Shown piece by piece: positions 5,931 to 6,776 of a DNA stretch of 6,776 nucleotides (positions are counted from its first letter, which is position 1; each line of letters starts with the position of its first letter). The translations under genes and the position numbers were made by a program. The DNA comes from JAGNZR01 sp051648485 (GTDB taxonomy: Bacteria; Fusobacteriota; Fusobacteriia; Fusobacteriales; Fusobacteriaceae): contig JBOFFH010000077.1 of assembly GCA_051648485.1 (NCBI GenBank), positions 1-6,776 on the forward strand, written 5' to 3'. Below the pieces are notes generated by a model. That model worked only from the letters and a program-made list of their open reading frames with translations. It ran no database searches and was not told the DNA's origin.

Positions 5931-6776
5931 ATGAACAAGAAAATTTCAACAGTATCACTTATTATGATTATCTTTCTAGGAGTTTTTGGATTTGGAAATA
6001 TAGCCAATAACTATAAGGAAGTAGGCTTACCATCAGTAACAATGTTTACATTGGGAGCAGTTATATTCTTTTTACCTATGAGTTTAATAATGGCTGAATT
6101 TGGTTCTTTTGCCAAAGACAGATCAGCAGGAATATATGCTTGGATAGATATAGGATTGGGAAAATCTGTAGCTTACATAGCTATTTGGTCATATTTTGTA
6201 GCAAATATATTTTATCTTCCGACTTTAGCTACAAGAGTTCCAACTTACTTATCTTTTGTTATTTTTGGAGATGCCAATGTTGGAAATATAACAGGAGCAG
6301 TGCTGGCAACATTAACAATGATAGGAGCTTTAATAATAGGAGTAAAATTTGAAAAAGGATTCAATAAAATATCTACACTGGTAGGATATCTTTCTCTTTT
6401 TATCTCTGCAATCTTTCTTTTGGGAGGAGCATATATCTATTTTATTGGTGAAAGTAGTACAGCAATAACTGTTCAATCTTTTGCAGTGGATATTTCAAAC
6501 AAAGAAAAATTTGCATCTGTACTGAGCACATTTGCTTGGATAATTTTTGCTTATGGAGGTTCTGAAATATGTGGAACTTATGTAGATAAGGTAGAAAATC
6601 CAGAAAGAAACTTTACACGTGGACTGCTTTTGGCTTCATTACTGATAGGAGTTTTATATATTCTAGGAATTATCTCTCTTTCAGTGTTTGGAACAACAGC
6701 AGAGTTTGAAAAAGTTTCACTTGTAAACGCAGTTATAAGTGGATATAAATTTATGGGTGACAAATTTGCATTTGGA
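5931..6776 (+). CDS. APC-family amino acid permease (GadC/YjeM-like), 3'-truncated by window edge
   Basis: The frame is open from the ATG to the last base, giving 282 residues of a protein expected to be about 450-510 long. Members of this amino acid/polyamine/organocation branch (glutamate:GABA antiporter and YjeM-type transporters) move amino acids across the cytoplasmic membrane by exchange or cation-coupled uptake. About seven hydrophobic segments are visible, roughly residues 7-26, 35-56, 77-100, 119-139, 147-171, 197-215 and 230-253. Segment 1 contains FGFGN, the glycine-rich break typical of APC helix 1. Segment 2 ends in MAEFG, followed by a SAGIYAW motif. Segment 6 and the loop after it carry YGGSEICG and VDKVENPERNFTRG, close to the pattern seen in GadC-like permeases. 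The substrate cannot be assigned; glutamate, GABA or another amino acid are possible. The start follows the G-rich ribosome site at 5920-5926. It probably has its own promoter and is functionally separate from the nadD operon. Confidence 0.9.
   Translation, partial: MNKKISTVSLIMIIFLGVFGFGNIANNYKEVGLPSVTMFTLGAVIFFLPMSLIMAEFGSFAKDRSAGIYAWIDIGLGKSVAYIAIWSYFVANIFYLPTLATRVPTYLSFVIFGDANVGNITGAVLATLTMIGALIIGVKFEKGFNKISTLVGYLSLFISAIFLLGGAYIYFIGESSTAITVQSFAVDISNKEKFASVLSTFAWIIFAYGGSEICGTYVDKVENPERNFTRGLLLASLLIGVLYILGIISLSVFGTTAEFEKVSLVNAVISGYKFMGDKFAFG

Noticed and set aside
6140..6352. Plus-strand 70-codon frame and the minus-strand frame at 6578-6763
   Set aside because: Both lie inside the open permease frame that runs from 5931 to the window end, which has clear APC motifs.

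Overview
The window looks like chromosomal DNA from a very AT-rich, Gram-negative-type (diderm) anaerobe, most likely a member of the Fusobacteriota (Fusobacterium, Cetobacterium, Ilyobacter or Propionigenium-like). This is inference. It rests on the strong A/T and Lys/Glu/Ile codon bias, the co-occurrence of a bacterial SMC protein with a lipid A biosynthesis gene (lpxK), and AGGAGG-type ribosome binding sites. Every gene lies on the + strand and nearly all the sequence is coding. No gap exceeds about 80 bases, and I see no mobile element, CRISPR array, tRNA or rRNA.

Layout: bases 1-2928 are the C-terminal four-fifths of smc (chromosome condensation ATPase); its start lies to the left of the window. 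A short intergenic region (2929-3005) holds a good sigma70-type promoter. It is followed by a tightly packed run: lpxK (3006-3998, lipid A 4'-kinase), an unrecognised 263-residue helical protein (4041-4832), a stand-alone PTS EIIA domain protein of the fructose/PtsN type (4822-5313), and nadD (5313-5879, NAD biosynthesis). Within this run the gap is 42 bases, then there are overlaps of 11 bases and 1 base, so the four genes look like one operon with translational coupling over its last three members. A second candidate promoter overlapping the end of nadD precedes a 3'-truncated APC-family amino acid permease of the GadC/YjeM type (5931 to the window end).

Functionally this is mostly housekeeping: chromosome segregation, outer-membrane lipid A, NAD synthesis and amino acid transport. 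The less ordinary part is the middle: an EIIA phosphoprotein, which may act as a regulator rather than a sugar transporter because no EIIB/EIIC gene is beside it, is coupled to a protein of unknown function and embedded between lipid A and NAD synthesis genes. I found no clear evidence of an exotic or wholly new system; the unknown gene at 4041-4832 is the best candidate for something undescribed.
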